64,000 nt of DNA from Janthinobacterium sp. SUN073 (GCF_030397665.1 NZ_JAPUBT010000003.1:310001-374000); one strand, 5' to 3'. Shown: positions 25,351 to 34,530, counted from the first letter of the stretch. Notes: a model not told the origin generated them from the sequence alone. A program made the numbers and translations.

Positions 25351-25849
25351 CTGCCATTTCCTGTGTGGCGCGCACGAAATCCATCATCCAGTTCGTTTCC
25401 CATGTTCTTCCTTGGTCCTTGGAAAAAGCCTGATCCCAACGAGGATTCCCCCCCGGTGTTGCAGTCCAGGTAAAGCGTACTTTTATTGCCTGGCCATCGA
25501 GTAGGTCATCTGCAAAAAATACGCCGATGTGATTGGAGAATTTTCCAACAACAGGGACATCGAGCGTCGTCGGATTGCGTGCATCGAGCCACCAGATCGA
25601 CCAGGTGTCGGATTTCATACAAAACGAGCGCAGTGCAAGGGCCCGGAAGCTACCTTCCGGGAAGTAGAGAACGTTGTCCTCCAGGTTTCCAAAGCCACCC
25701 AGTGTCTTGACGGTCGAAGAGAGCCCGTCAAACTCCGTCCATTCCTTGCAATTGGTGAATCTGGAATTGAGCCGGCGATGTTTCACCAGCCAATCGCCGA
25801 TGATGAAATCAAAGTCTCGGGGGGCATTTTTCTCGGCGGGCAAGTGCAT
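25337..25849 (-). CDS. DUF1579-like protein
   Basis: 170 residues, no signal peptide. The order FDFIIGDWLVKHRRL, EWTEFDG, GGFGNLEDNVL, LRSFCMKSDTWSIWWLDAR, PVVGKFSNHIGVFF, then WDQAFSKDQGRTWETNWMMDF is the well-conserved pattern of a DUF1579 type of small beta-barrel proteins found in many environmental proteobacteria. Function unknown; possibly a lipocalin/calycin-like ligand-binding fold. Its stop codon lies inside element 6. First gene of the array in transcription order, after element 7. Confidence 0.8.
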   Translation of the reverse strand: MHLPAEKNAPRDFDFIIGDWLVKHRRLNSRFTNCKEWTEFDGLSSTVKTLGGFGNLEDNVLYFPEGSFRALALRSFCMKSDTWSIWWLDARNPTTLDVPVVGKFSNHIGVFFADDLLDGQAIKVRFTWTATPGGNPRWDQAFSKDQGRTWETNWMMDFVRATQEMAAIQS

Positions 25850-25978
25850 TGATGGTTTCCTGGATTGGACTTAACGCGTTGCTCGACCTGATTTTGCATT
25901 GCAAACATGTGCCAGCGCGACCGTAGAGAATAGCAAATTGCCGGTAAGAAAAATACATACATTGTCACATCCGTCAAA

Positions 25979-26022
25979 TGTCCGCTACTGGCCGCCTGCC
26001 GCCAACATCTGCAATCGCCCCA
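25979..26022 (-). repeat. Intergenic cassette-like element, copy 7 (upstream end of array)
   Basis: TGTCCGCTACTGGCCGCCTG, then CCGCCAACATCTGCAATCGC, CCC. Left arm intact; the right half is replaced at the border with the 3' end of the next, GC-rich gene. It marks one edge of the low-GC island. Confidence 0.55.
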
Positions 26023-26817
26023 TTAAGGCAACCTGTGCCGCAAAGTCGGCTCGATATTGCGCGCATGCAGCCAGCGCACGATGTCTTCCAGCGTGGCGTC
26101 CTGCAGCAGCAGGCCCGGCGCAGTGGCGGACGTTGCCACTGGCAATGCGGTGGCGACGGGAGCGGGCACGGCGACAGCCAGCCCCGCATGTCCCTGCAAT
26201 TTCGCCAGCGCTTGCGCGAACTGGGCCGGGTTGATGCTGCGCAAACTTTCCAGGAAGCCCAGCTGGGCGGCTGGCGGCGGCGGCATGTCCAGGCCCGGTT
26301 CGTCGACGAAGGCGGCGCCCATGCTGGGGTGGATGAAGGCGGCCCACTTGCCCGACGGCTGCAACGCGGGGGGGAGCGCCACCTGCTCCACGTAAGCAGG
26401 CGGCGCGACGGCGAGAATGTCGGTCGAGGCAGGTAAAAAAGTGGAGCGCAGCAGTTGCACGAACTGGCGCGCCTGGGTGACGGGCATGGGCGTGGCCAGC
26501 GACAGCCACAGCTGGAACGCCGTGCCCGAGATGCTGACGGCGGGCGCAGGCAAGTCCAGCTCGTGCTGCACGGCATTGGCGATCGTGCACAGCGCGCTCC
26601 AGTGCGCTTCGCCGCCGCCCTTGCCGCCAAACTCCAGCACCAGCGCGCGCGTCAGGCCGCGACTGGTCACGAGTTGCACGGCCACCGTCTGCTCGCCCGA
26701 CAGATGGCGCGCCAGCACGGCCGGCATCAAAGGCTGCACGCCGCCGTCCGCATCGACGTATTGCTGCTGTTCATCGAACAGATACAGGCGGGTGAGTTCG
26801 GAAATCAGTTTATGCAT
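26023..26817 (-). CDS. Hypothetical protein with a degenerate primase (AEP)-like N-terminal region
   Basis: 264 residues from the ATG at 26817 (nine codons inside a longer frame; it starts MHKLISELTRLYLFDEQQQYVD). Residues about 45-140 read as QLVTSRGLTRALVLEFGGKGG, HWSALCTIANAVQHELDLPAPAVSISGTAFQLWLSLATPMPVTQARQFVQLL. The order of strands and helices recalls archaeo-eukaryotic primase small-subunit domains, including the S-x-SG-x-x-x-x-x-W segment, but the metal-binding hhhDhD motif is replaced by VLEF and the His of sxH is absent, so polymerase activity is not expected. The C-terminal third is Pro/Ala-rich. No signal peptide. High GC, so it belongs to the core side of the island border. The resemblance is my reading of the pattern and is uncertain. 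Confidence 0.6.
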   Translation of the reverse strand: MHKLISELTRLYLFDEQQQYVDADGGVQPLMPAVLARHLSGEQTVAVQLVTSRGLTRALVLEFGGKGGGEAHWSALCTIANAVQHELDLPAPAVSISGTAFQLWLSLATPMPVTQARQFVQLLRSTFLPASTDILAVAPPAYVEQVALPPALQPSGKWAAFIHPSMGAAFVDEPGLDMPPPPAAQLGFLESLRSINPAQFAQALAKLQGHAGLAVAVPAPVATALPVATSATAPGLLLQDATLEDIVRWLHARNIEPTLRHRLP

Positions 26818-26889
26818 GGGCGGCCTCGTAATAACGTTGGGCAAGACTTGCCAACGTGCCCAGATTATAGCCTCACCGGCTACCGAATC

Positions 26890-28428
26890 TCAGTGCGTCG
26901 GCAGCCCGGCTGCCCGCCGCGTCCGCCCGGTGCCAAACACCAGCCAGCTGGCGACAGCGAACAGGCAGGCGGCCACGCCACCATACAGCATCACGGCGCC
27001 AAATCCCTGTGCCAGCGCCAGCTTCGCCACGCCGGCCGGCAGCGCGCCGGCGCCCTTGCCTGCCGACAAATCCTCCGCCATGGCGCGCAGCGCCGCCGCA
27101 TCAATCGCGGCAGGCACATGCTGGCGCAAGGCGGACTGGATGCCTTCGACAAGAATAAAGCCCATCAGCGCGATATTCACCGACAGGCTGACCATGCGCG
27201 CGCTGATGTCGATACTGGACGCCATGCCGGCCCGTTCGCCGGGCACGGCGGCCGTCGTCGTGTTGGTGACGGGCGTGTTGGTCAGCCCGAGGCCCGTGCC
27301 CGCTAGCAGGCAGCCGGGCAAGATCGTCAGCCAGCTGGCGGCGTCCGCATGGCTGCCCCACAGCATCAGCAAAAAGCCTGCGCCGATGGCCAGCAAGCCG
27401 GCGGGAATGACCGCATCGGCCCGGTAGCGCAGCGCCAGCCGCTCGGCCAGCGGCGGCATGAGCAAGGTGGGCAAGGTGTAGGCCAGCAGGGTCAGGCCCG
27501 TGCCCAGGCTGCTATAGCCGAGGCCATGCTGCACGTACAGGGGCAGATAAATCATGAGCGGCCAGAAACTGCAGTTCATGCCCGCCGAACCGAGCAGCGC
27601 GCCCGAGAAACGGCGGATGTGAAATACACTGAAATCGATCATCGGTTCAGGCTGGCGCCGTTCGATGACGGCAAACGCGGCAAAACCGGCCAGCGCCACG
27701 GCCAGGCTGGCCACGGTGCGCGGGTCGGTGACGCCCAGCGCCGGCCCCTGCGTGATGCACCACGCCAGGCTGAACACGGCCAGCGACAGGGTGGCGATGC
27801 CGGCCACGTCCAGCTTGCGCCGCTGCGGATCGCGCGATTCCGTCACGCCCAGGCCCGCCAGCAGCAGCGCGACGACGGCCAGTGGCCCGTGCACGAGAAA
27901 TACCCATTGCCAGCTCGATAGCGCGACGATGGCCGCGCCAATGATGGGGCCGAAGCCCAGGCCCAGGCCAAACACGATGCCCCAGGCGCCAAATGCCCGG
28001 CCCCGCGCGGCGCCGGACGGAAACTGCTGCGACAGCACGGCCACCTGGCAAATCAGCATGGCGCCGCCGGCCGCGCCCTGCAGCGCGCGCGCGGCGATCA
28101 GCACGCCCGTGCTGCCGGCCCAGCCGCACACGAGCGAACTGAGGCCGAACAGCGCCAGGCTGGCGAGCAGCAGGCGTTTGCGGCCGTAGCGGTCGGCCAG
28201 GGTGCCCGTGGCCATCAGCACGGTGGTGCAGGCCAGGGTGTAGGCGTTCATGATCCATTGCAAGTCCTTGAAGTCGCCATGCAGCACCGTTTCCAGGGTG
28301 GGCAGGATGACGGGCACGCTGGAAATTTCCAGGCCAAACATGAGCGAGGCCAGGCACACGGCGGCCAGGGTCAGGGTATTTTGTTGCGAAGTAGTCAGGT
28401 GCATCGAAGCCTTGATGTCGGTAGTCAT
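26890..28428 (-). CDS. MFS transporter, DHA2 (14-TMS drug efflux) family
   Basis: 512 residues from the ATG at 28428. Typical DHA2 markers: first helix LTLAAVCLASLMFGLEISSVPVILPTL, motif A GTLADRYGRKRLLL, motif C-like GLGLGFGPIIGAAI, and 14 hydrophobic stretches to VMLYGGVAACLFAVASWLVFG. Proton-driven export of a drug or metabolite is expected; the substrate is unknown. Divergent from the LysR gene at 28545 with a short shared promoter, a common arrangement in which the LysR protein controls the pump. The longer in-frame start at 28515 would overlap that promoter and was rejected. Confidence 0.88.
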   Translation of the reverse strand: MTTDIKASMHLTTSQQNTLTLAAVCLASLMFGLEISSVPVILPTLETVLHGDFKDLQWIMNAYTLACTTVLMATGTLADRYGRKRLLLASLALFGLSSLVCGWAGSTGVLIAARALQGAAGGAMLICQVAVLSQQFPSGAARGRAFGAWGIVFGLGLGFGPIIGAAIVALSSWQWVFLVHGPLAVVALLLAGLGVTESRDPQRRKLDVAGIATLSLAVFSLAWCITQGPALGVTDPRTVASLAVALAGFAAFAVIERRQPEPMIDFSVFHIRRFSGALLGSAGMNCSFWPLMIYLPLYVQHGLGYSSLGTGLTLLAYTLPTLLMPPLAERLALRYRADAVIPAGLLAIGAGFLLMLWGSHADAASWLTILPGCLLAGTGLGLTNTPVTNTTTAAVPGERAGMASSIDISARMVSLSVNIALMGFILVEGIQSALRQHVPAAIDAAALRAMAEDLSAGKGAGALPAGVAKLALAQGFGAVMLYGGVAACLFAVASWLVFGTGRTRRAAGLPTH

Positions 28429-28544
28429 AGGGGCGCGTGGAGACGGCGCACTGCGAGCCAGCATTCTAGAAAGCCTCGACTCATGAGGGAAATGATAAAA
28501 TTTTGTACAATTCATTCATTTTCATCATGAATCACGGGAGCTTC
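28429..28544. promoter_or_regulatory. Divergent MFS/LysR promoter with TTGTACAA palindrome
   Basis: AT-rich centre with a perfect 8-bp palindrome TTGTACAA (28503-28510) inside ATTTTGTACAATTCATT, a candidate LysR operator. The LysR ribosome binding site CGGGAG is at 28535-28540. Confidence 0.4.
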
Positions 28545-29405
28545 ATGGACTTCGATACCGCCCTGCTGCGCGCCTTGGTCGCCGTAGCGGACACGGGCGG
28601 CTTTACGCGCGCCGCCGAACGGCTGCACCTGAGCCAGTCCGCCATCAGCCACCAGATCCGCCGCCTGGAAGAGCAGGCGGGCGCCGCGCTGCTGCTGCGC
28701 ACGACGCGCAGCCTGCGCCTGACGGAAGATGGCGAGGATTTCCTGCGCCACGCGCGGCAGATCCTGGCGGCGCAGGATGCGCTGTCGCGGCGCTTCCAGC
28801 GTTCCTCGATTGCCGGCGCCGTGCGCTTTGGCGTGCCGGAAAATTTCATGGGCGCGCGCCTGCCCGCCCTGCTGGCGCAGTTCGCGCACCTGTTTCCCGC
28901 CGTGCGCCTGGATGTGACGGTCGGCACCTATCTTGACTTGCAGAAACTGGTCGCCGCCGATGCGCTGGACCTGGCCGTCGTCATGGCCCTGGCGGATGGG
29001 CAAGATGACGCGGCCGTGCTGCGCCGCACGCGCTTCGTCTGGGCGGCGGCGCAGGATTTCCGGCATGACGGCGCGCTGCCGCTGCCGCTGGCGTTTTCCC
29101 CGGCGCCGTGCATGCACCGGCAAGTGGGCGTCACCGCCCTCGACGGCGCCGGTCTCGACTGGCGCGTGGCGTTCACCTCGCCCAGCCAGCAGGGCTTGCG
29201 CGCCGCCGTGCTGGCCGGGCTGGCCATCACGGCCCTTCCGCAGGGCGACCTGGAGCCGGGCATGGTCGTCGTCGATGGCCAGCATGGCTTGCCCGCCCTG
29301 CCCGCCGCCCAGTTCCAGCTCGTCTGGCGCGCCGCTGACAGCACGGCGGCGGCCGAAGCGTTCGGGCAATTGCTGCGCGAGTGGTCAGCCGGGGCGGCGG
29401 CGTGA
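28545..29405 (+). CDS. LysR-family transcriptional regulator
   Basis: 286 residues from the ATG at 28545, which has CGGGAG just upstream (14 codons inside the longest frame). DNA-binding domain about residues 1-60: LLRALVAVADTGGFTRAAERLHLSQSAISHQIRRLEEQAG, LLLRTTRSLRLTEDG. Effector domain from about 88 (GAVRFGVPENFMGARLPALLAQFAHLFP). Likely regulator of the divergent DHA2 pump. Not related in detail to the LysR at 19.2-20.1 kb. Confidence 0.9.
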   Translation: MDFDTALLRALVAVADTGGFTRAAERLHLSQSAISHQIRRLEEQAGAALLLRTTRSLRLTEDGEDFLRHARQILAAQDALSRRFQRSSIAGAVRFGVPENFMGARLPALLAQFAHLFPAVRLDVTVGTYLDLQKLVAADALDLAVVMALADGQDDAAVLRRTRFVWAAAQDFRHDGALPLPLAFSPAPCMHRQVGVTALDGAGLDWRVAFTSPSQQGLRAAVLAGLAITALPQGDLEPGMVVVDGQHGLPALPAAQFQLVWRAADSTAAAEAFGQLLREWSAGAAA

Positions 29406-29466
29406 AGTTGCAAAAAAGTGTAGCCTTCGCAGGTGTGCATTTTCAGGCCAAAGGAAATACTCTCTC

Positions 29467-30186
29467 ATGACATCTCGTACTTTTCTTGTCACTGGCGCGA
29501 CACGCGGTATCGGTTATGCCATCAGCGCCTTGCTGCATCAGCAAGGCCATCGGGTCGTCGGCATCGCGCGGCACATTGAAGGCGTGGACTTTCCAGGCAC
29601 GCTGGTGGCTTGCGATCTGTCCGATCTGGCGCAGACGGCGCAGGTTCTCAAGGCGCTTGAAACACAGTTTCACATCGACGGCATCGTGAACAATGCTGGC
29701 ATTGCCTCGCCCCAGCCGCTGGGTCAAATCGACTTTGCCACCTTGCAGAATGTCTTCGATCTGAACGTGCGTGCCGCCATCCAGGTGACACAGCAGTTCG
29801 TGGATGCGATGAAGCAACGCCGGTATGGCCGGATCGTGAATATTTGCAGCCGGGCGATCTACGGCAGCGTGGACCGCACCGCCTATTCCGCCGCCAAAAG
29901 CGCCCTGGTCGGCTGCACGAGAACCTGGGCGCTGGAATTGGCCGAGCACGGCGTGACGGTCAATGCGGTCGCACCAGGCCCCGTGGAAACGGAACTGTTC
30001 CGCAAGACGCGCCCCGTCGGCAGTGAGCTGGAACGCCAGGTTCTTGCAACGATACCGATGCGGCGCCTGGGACAGCCGAATGACATTGCCGCCGCCGTCG
30101 GCTTCCTGCTATCGGAGCAAGCCGCCTACGTGACAGGTCAGGTGCTGGCGGTGGATGGCGGAGGCAGCCTCGGCGGGCGCGCCTGA
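29467..30186 (+). CDS. Short-chain dehydrogenase/reductase
   Basis: 239 residues. Classical SDR: cofactor loop TGATRGIG (residues 9-16), NNAG (about 76-79), Ser in NICSRAIYG (about 125), YSAAK (Tyr about 139, Lys 143), and PGPVETELF. Ends AAYVTGQVLAVDGGGSLGG, typical of FabG-like enzymes. Basic residues after strand 2 (ARHIEG) suggest NADP(H) preference. AAAGGAAA precedes the ATG at 29467. Substrate unknown. Downstream it runs straight into a decayed MFS gene on the opposite strand. Confidence 0.9.
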   Translation: MTSRTFLVTGATRGIGYAISALLHQQGHRVVGIARHIEGVDFPGTLVACDLSDLAQTAQVLKALETQFHIDGIVNNAGIASPQPLGQIDFATLQNVFDLNVRAAIQVTQQFVDAMKQRRYGRIVNICSRAIYGSVDRTAYSAAKSALVGCTRTWALELAEHGVTVNAVAPGPVETELFRKTRPVGSELERQVLATIPMRRLGQPNDIAAAVGFLLSEQAAYVTGQVLAVDGGGSLGGRA

Positions 30187-30716
30187 CAAGTCAGCACCAG
30201 CAGCAACGCCAGCATGGTGCTCGCGCTGCCCAGGGCCAACGTCACGCGGTGCGCCAGCAGCGGCACGCCGGCTGCCGTCAGCGGACTCAGGGCCATGCCC
30301 GGCAAGGTCGTCGCCAGTCCCATGGCAGGCGCGCATTGCCGAAGCGGCGCGTCAGACGCGCCGAAGTTCACCAGGGTCATGGGCAGGAAAGCCAGGCCCG
30401 TCAACGATGGCGGATAAGCGAGCACCACTTGCAAGAATTGCGTGGTGAAAAAGAAAAAGCCGATCATGGCGCCCAGAAACAGCACCCTGGCCCCGTACGC
30501 GGCATTGCGTTGCGTATCGGCAAAGAGGCGCAGCGGCAGGATGGGTTGCGCGGCGCGCCGCTCGATCAGGATAAAAGCAGCCAGCAGCAGCACGCCCGCC
30601 ACCAAAGTACCTTGCGTCAGGGCGTCGCTCCAGCCGGCGCCGGCCGGGCGGATCAAGCCGTACACGGGGGCCGACACGCCGATGCTGGAACTGGCCGCGC
30701 CGGCCACGTCGAAGTG
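30138..30716 (-). pseudogene. Truncated DHA2-type MFS transporter remnant
   Basis: The open frame corresponds to the middle of a 14-TMS pump: FDVAGAASSSIGVSAPVYGLIRPAGAGWSD, then LPLRLFADTQRNAAYGARVLFLGAMIGFFFFTTQFLQ and PPSLTGLAFLPMTLVNFGAS. The whole N-terminal half is missing, with an in-frame stop just upstream near 30725. After MTLVNF the normal C-terminal helices are replaced by shortened or rearranged sequence, and the frame ends inside the 3' end of the SDR gene. Clearly non-functional. The break at about 30717 is the start of a scrambled stretch that also holds an IS21 remnant. Confidence 0.8.
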
Positions 30717-30899
30717 ACCGAATGGTTTCGCTTAGCGATGAGCCGAGGCTCGGCTCCGGCGCCAGCTGGCAACATAGCCATCAGGGCCGCAGCGAAACAC
30801 CAGCACGTCGCCTGCAAATGCGCGAGTGCCGCAACGCGCGCCACTCGAAACCAAGCCCCCTTGCCGTTCGCACTTACGATCTCCTTGTCCGATTCGCTG

Positions 30900-31412
30900 C
30901 TATCGCGACAAAATATCCATCGTTCCGGCAAGCTGCAGCCAGGTGACGAAAAATGCCGAGACCGGCTTTGCCTTGAGAATGCTCAGCATCATTAGGTTTT
31001 GGTCCATCTGCTTGCGCAGGTCCGGTCCAAAGCAGCTTGCTAATGCATCGGCATGAACGCTATAAAAGACGTGCAGCGATCCTGTCTGCGCGGCCACGAA
31101 GGTCTGGCGGGACATCACGACCAAGCCCGTACTGCCCGGCGCCAGCCCGAGCCAATAATAGGATGGCATACCTGCTCGCCGTAATGGTACCGCCATTTCG
31201 CCAGTCATCCAAGTGACGCCCGCGCTGCTGCCTCCTGTCGTCGATTGTCCGCTATCACACCTGATCGATGATCCGAGCCGGCTTTGCATACCTCTTCGCT
31301 GCATTTGGAGGACTTCCAACCGGTGCACCAGCAATGCCCGCTTGGCTAGAACTTCGGAATCAAGGGCCGCCACAAGGTTGCGACCGGATTTGCCGGCACC
31401 CTCGCCCAACAT
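30900..31412 (-). other. Unassigned open frame in a rearranged stretch
   Basis: The 738-nt stretch 30717-31454 holds no gene I can name. One minus-strand frame looks protein-like, with GEMAVPLRRAGMPSYYWLGL, then SRQTFVAAQTGSLHVFYSVHAD, LRKQMDQNLMMLSILKAKPVSAFFV. It runs without a stop into the antisense of the istB remnant, so its N-terminus has probably been replaced. It may be a decayed gene or chance coding. Confidence 0.25.
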
Positions 31413-31454
31413 CAAGTAAAGCGTGTCAGCTTGCAGGCTGTTTCCTTTACCTTC

Positions 31455-31658
31455 GGCAAATGGCCGCTCCAACTGGCCAAGACCGACCTGCTGGCGCTCG
31501 ATGACTGGGGCATCGGTGCCATCGACGGCATGACGCGCTCGGACCTGCTGGAGATCATCGACGACCGCGCTGGCAACAAGGCCACCATCATCACCAGCCA
31601 GCTGCCTGTCGAACATTGGCATGCTTGGATCGGCGGCGCCACCATCGCCGACGGCACG
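31455..31658 (+). pseudogene. istB: IS21-family istB remnant
   Basis: About 68 residues of the C-terminal half of the IstB ATPase: [17 protein letters not shown] (Walker B), [39 protein letters not shown]. The N-terminal Walker A part and the C-terminal region after TIADG are lost. No istA and no terminal inverted repeats were found nearby, so this is a relic of an insertion just upstream of the siderophore regulator. Confidence 0.85.
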
Positions 31659-31717
31659 CCGCGATCGGGAAACCGGCGACACTGCTGGTGTCCACTATTC
31701 GTTGAAATAGTTTGGAA

Positions 31718-31732
31718 TAAGATTGATTCTCA
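31718..31732 (+). promoter_or_regulatory. Fur-box-like sequence upstream of the AraC regulator
   Basis: TAAGATTGATTCTCA matches the 7-1-7 Fur consensus TGATAAT-N-ATTATCA at 10 of 14 positions and lies 90 nt before the AraC-type gene. Iron repression of a YbtA/PchR-like regulator is the normal arrangement. Confidence 0.4.
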
Positions 31733-31822
31733 TTTACACTTGGTGAACTATTTGCCTGACATGCAATGTTCTGGGGATGCCATGCAGGCTCAGTTGTTCA
31801 ACCGAAGTTGTGATGAGCGTTT

Positions 31823-32749
31823 ATGAACAATTTGAGATCAATACCCAACCAGTTTGAGGATACCCGCCATCAAATATGCACGGGGCCGGGGATCAGGATA
31901 TCCCATATTGACTATACGCCAGAGCAATACCGCAGCGTGAAATCAGAGTCGCCGCCATGCCTTGCCTTGTGCGTCTTTTTGGAAGGCAGCGGAGAATCGA
32001 TCATAGCCGATCGTTCACGGATTAATTTTTTCCCCGATCAGGCTTTATTATTCGCGTCACCCACCAGCAGTTGTTCGGAGACAAACCTGCCCGCGCACCA
32101 GCGACTGCGCGCCATCGAAATTCATTTCACGGCACAAACACTCGAACAGATTCAAGGCATGCAAATTCAACCGATGTTGCAACGCTTGGCCGCCCACGCG
32201 AAGCAGCGTCCGGGGGGGGCCGAGAGTTTCCTGTATCAGTTCCCTGCTTCTGCGGCCATACGTGCAGTAGCGGAACACATTTTTCGCCAGCGAACACCCG
32301 AAGGAGTTCAGCAGCTCTTCTTGCATAGCAAGGCACTGGAGCTGCTGTCGCTGATGGTCGATGCATTATTGCCTCTTTTGGAAGCGCCGCAAAGCGCGGA
32401 GAAGCCGGCCATTCAAAGGCGAGATCATAAAAAACTGGATCGCGCGAGGGAATGCCTGTTGTCGCGCTTGGACCACAATTGGTCATTGGCGGAGCTCGCG
32501 CACGCCGCCAATCTGAACGAACGAAAACTCAAAGAAGGTTTCAAGACATTATTCGGCAATTCAGTCCATGCATATTTGCAAGAGAAACGCATGCAGGCCG
32601 CGGCGCAGATGCTGAGCAGCACTGAACTTAGCATCACGGAGGTCGTGATGCAAACCGGGTACGCCAATCCCAGCCATTTCTCGAAACTGTTCCGACGCCA
32701 TTTCGGGATGTCCCCGAGGGAATTTTCGCAATTAAAAACCTCGCCCTGA
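31823..32749 (+). CDS. AraC-family siderophore regulator (YbtA/PchR-like)
   Basis: 308 residues. C-terminal AraC double helix-turn-helix, about residues 210-305: [61 protein letters not shown], then [31 protein letters not shown]. The KLKEGFKxxFGxxVxxYLQExRM core is the one found in YbtA and PchR, activators that sense their ferric siderophore. The N-terminal ligand-binding domain is less conserved. Convergent with the ABC gene (23-nt gap, no hairpin seen). It probably activates the divergent operons whose promoters lie at 42.55-42.75 kb. Confidence 0.9.
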   Translation: MNNLRSIPNQFEDTRHQICTGPGIRISHIDYTPEQYRSVKSESPPCLALCVFLEGSGESIIADRSRINFFPDQALLFASPTSSCSETNLPAHQRLRAIEIHFTAQTLEQIQGMQIQPMLQRLAAHAKQRPGGAESFLYQFPASAAIRAVAEHIFRQRTPEGVQQLFLHSKALELLSLMVDALLPLLEAPQSAEKPAIQRRDHKKLDRARECLLSRLDHNWSLAELAHAANLNERKLKEGFKTLFGNSVHAYLQEKRMQAAAQMLSSTELSITEVVMQTGYANPSHFSKLFRRHFGMSPREFSQLKTSP

Positions 32750-32772
32750 CGATGTCCGCACAATATCCACGG

Positions 32773-34530
32773 TCAGGCCACACGGCGAAACCGCCAGTGG
32801 CGGCTCACTTCCTGCCGCTCCCAAAAGCGCGCATACAGGCCGGCCTCCCGCATCAGGTCGGCATGCCGACCCTGTTCGATCAGTCTGCCGTGTTCGAGCA
32901 CCAGTATCTGATCGGCATCGGCGATCGTGTGCAGCCGATGTGCAATCATCAGTACGGTCTTGCCACGCACCAGTGCCGCCATCGCTTGTCGGATCGCATA
33001 TTCATTGCCCGCGTCTATGGACGCGGTGGCCTCGTCAAGCAGAATGATGGGGGCGTCTTTCAGGATGGCGCGTGCGATCGACAGGCGTTGCCGCTCACCG
33101 CCGGACAGACTGCCACCGCCCTCGCCTATCACGGTTTGATATCCCTGCGGCAGCGCGGCGATGAAGTCGTCACAGCAGGCGGCGCGCGTTGCCCCGAGCA
33201 ACTCTTCATGGCTGGCATCAGGCCTGGCGATGCGTAAGTTGTTTTCCACCGTGTCATTGAACAGATAGCTTTCCTGCAGGACGACGGCGAGCAGGTCGAG
33301 CAGGTCGTCCTGGCGCAGGCTACGGATGTCTACGCCGCCGATCAAGATTTTTCCTTCCGCCACGTCATGGAAGCGGGCCAATAAATGCACGATAGTCGTC
33401 TTGCCGGCGCCACTGGGCCCGACCAACGCCGTCACGCTACCGGGATGGGCGTGAAACGAGATATTGCTCAAGGTTTGGGCGCCCGTTTCCGCACTGTAGC
33501 TGACATCGCAAAATTCGATGTCGTAGCGCTCCGGCGCCACAGCCGAAACGGGTTCCGGCAAGCCCTTTTCATCGAGCACGTCGGCGATCCTTTCAAAGCT
33601 CTTTTCATAGAAAGAAAGCTGGGCGATCAATACCGCCGATTCATTCATCATGGCGAAGAAGCGATGGCTCATGACCAGGAACATGACCAGCCTGGCATGG
33701 CCCAGATCGCCAATCACAGACAGTTGGAAAGCCAGTGCCACGACCAGCAGAAAGCCGATTTCCAGCAAGATGGAAAAACCCATCGCGGCGATACCGGCGA
33801 TGATTTCCACTCGTATCGACAAACTGCGCAGGTTTTGTAACGCGTCCAGCACCTTGTCATAGCCACGCGCCGACAAGCCGAAGGCGCGTATCACCTTGAT
33901 GCCCTGTACAAATTCCAGCAGGCGGCTATTGGTCAGCGCTTTTTGCGCGACTTTGGCGCGACCGAGCTGGCCGGCGGCTTTTTTCATGACGCGAAATAGC
34001 ATCAATCCGGCGACGACGCTGGCCATGGCCAGCAAGCCCAGTTGCCAGTCAATATACAGCAGCACAATGCCCGTCAGCCCGGCGACGGCCAGCCTGCCGC
34101 ATAACTCGCCCGCCAGATGGGTGAAGGCTTCTTCCACATGCAGCAGGTTTTCCGTCATGACCGCCGTCAGTTCGCCGGTCTGGCGGCGCGCGTAAAACCC
34201 CAATGGCAACCTGCGCAGATGTTCGGCGATTTGCAGACGCAAGTCACACATCATGCCGGTGCCGCCGACAAAGCCATCGACATTGGCTGCGACGCTGCAT
34301 AATAACTGGAGCGCCAGGCTGGCAACCAGCACCAGTGTCAACCGGACCATGAAACCCATGTCAAACGTGCCACCGAACATGGCATTCAATGCCGCAAATA
34401 ACACCAGATACGGAATGGTGGCGAACAGGGACTCGGCGATTCTCCAGGAGATGCTGCGGCGGAAGCGGCCGGTGTTATTCGCGGGACTATTGCCGCGCAA
34501 TATGCGTATCAATCCAAATATCATTCGCAT
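32773..34530 (-). CDS. ABC transporter, permease-ATPase fusion (YbtQ-like)
   Basis: 585 residues. Six-helix exporter-type membrane domain (about 20-310) followed by an ATPase domain (about 335-575): Walker A GPSGAGKT, signature LSGGERQRLSIARAI, Walker B IILLDEATASIDAGNE, and an H-loop in MIAHRLHTI. The start ATG at 34530 shares one base with the stop of the preceding ABC gene (TGATG). Together the two half-transporters form a heterodimer of the YbtP/YbtQ type, which despite exporter architecture imports the ferric siderophore or its iron across the inner membrane. Last gene of the minus-strand operon. Confidence 0.9.
   Translation of the reverse strand: MRMIFGLIRILRGNSPANNTGRFRRSISWRIAESLFATIPYLVLFAALNAMFGGTFDMGFMVRLTLVLVASLALQLLCSVAANVDGFVGGTGMMCDLRLQIAEHLRRLPLGFYARRQTGELTAVMTENLLHVEEAFTHLAGELCGRLAVAGLTGIVLLYIDWQLGLLAMASVVAGLMLFRVMKKAAGQLGRAKVAQKALTNSRLLEFVQGIKVIRAFGLSARGYDKVLDALQNLRSLSIRVEIIAGIAAMGFSILLEIGFLLVVALAFQLSVIGDLGHARLVMFLVMSHRFFAMMNESAVLIAQLSFYEKSFERIADVLDEKGLPEPVSAVAPERYDIEFCDVSYSAETGAQTLSNISFHAHPGSVTALVGPSGAGKTTIVHLLARFHDVAEGKILIGGVDIRSLRQDDLLDLLAVVLQESYLFNDTVENNLRIARPDASHEELLGATRAACCDDFIAALPQGYQTVIGEGGGSLSGGERQRLSIARAILKDAPIILLDEATASIDAGNEYAIRQAMAALVRGKTVLMIAHRLHTIADADQILVLEHGRLIEQGRHADLMREAGLYARFWERQEVSRHWRFRRVA

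Noticed and set aside
22737-26022. Canonical integron attC sites
   Set aside because: I looked for RYYYAAC and GTTRRRY core pairs at the element ends and found only imperfect matches, so the elements are reported as cassette-like repeats instead.
30249-30995. Plus-strand open frame of 248 codons
   Set aside because: It is the complement of the recognisable MFS remnant and reads as low-complexity Gln/His/Arg-rich sequence.
32750-32772. Terminator between the AraC gene and the ABC gene
   Set aside because: The 23-nt convergent gap has no GC hairpin with a T-run.
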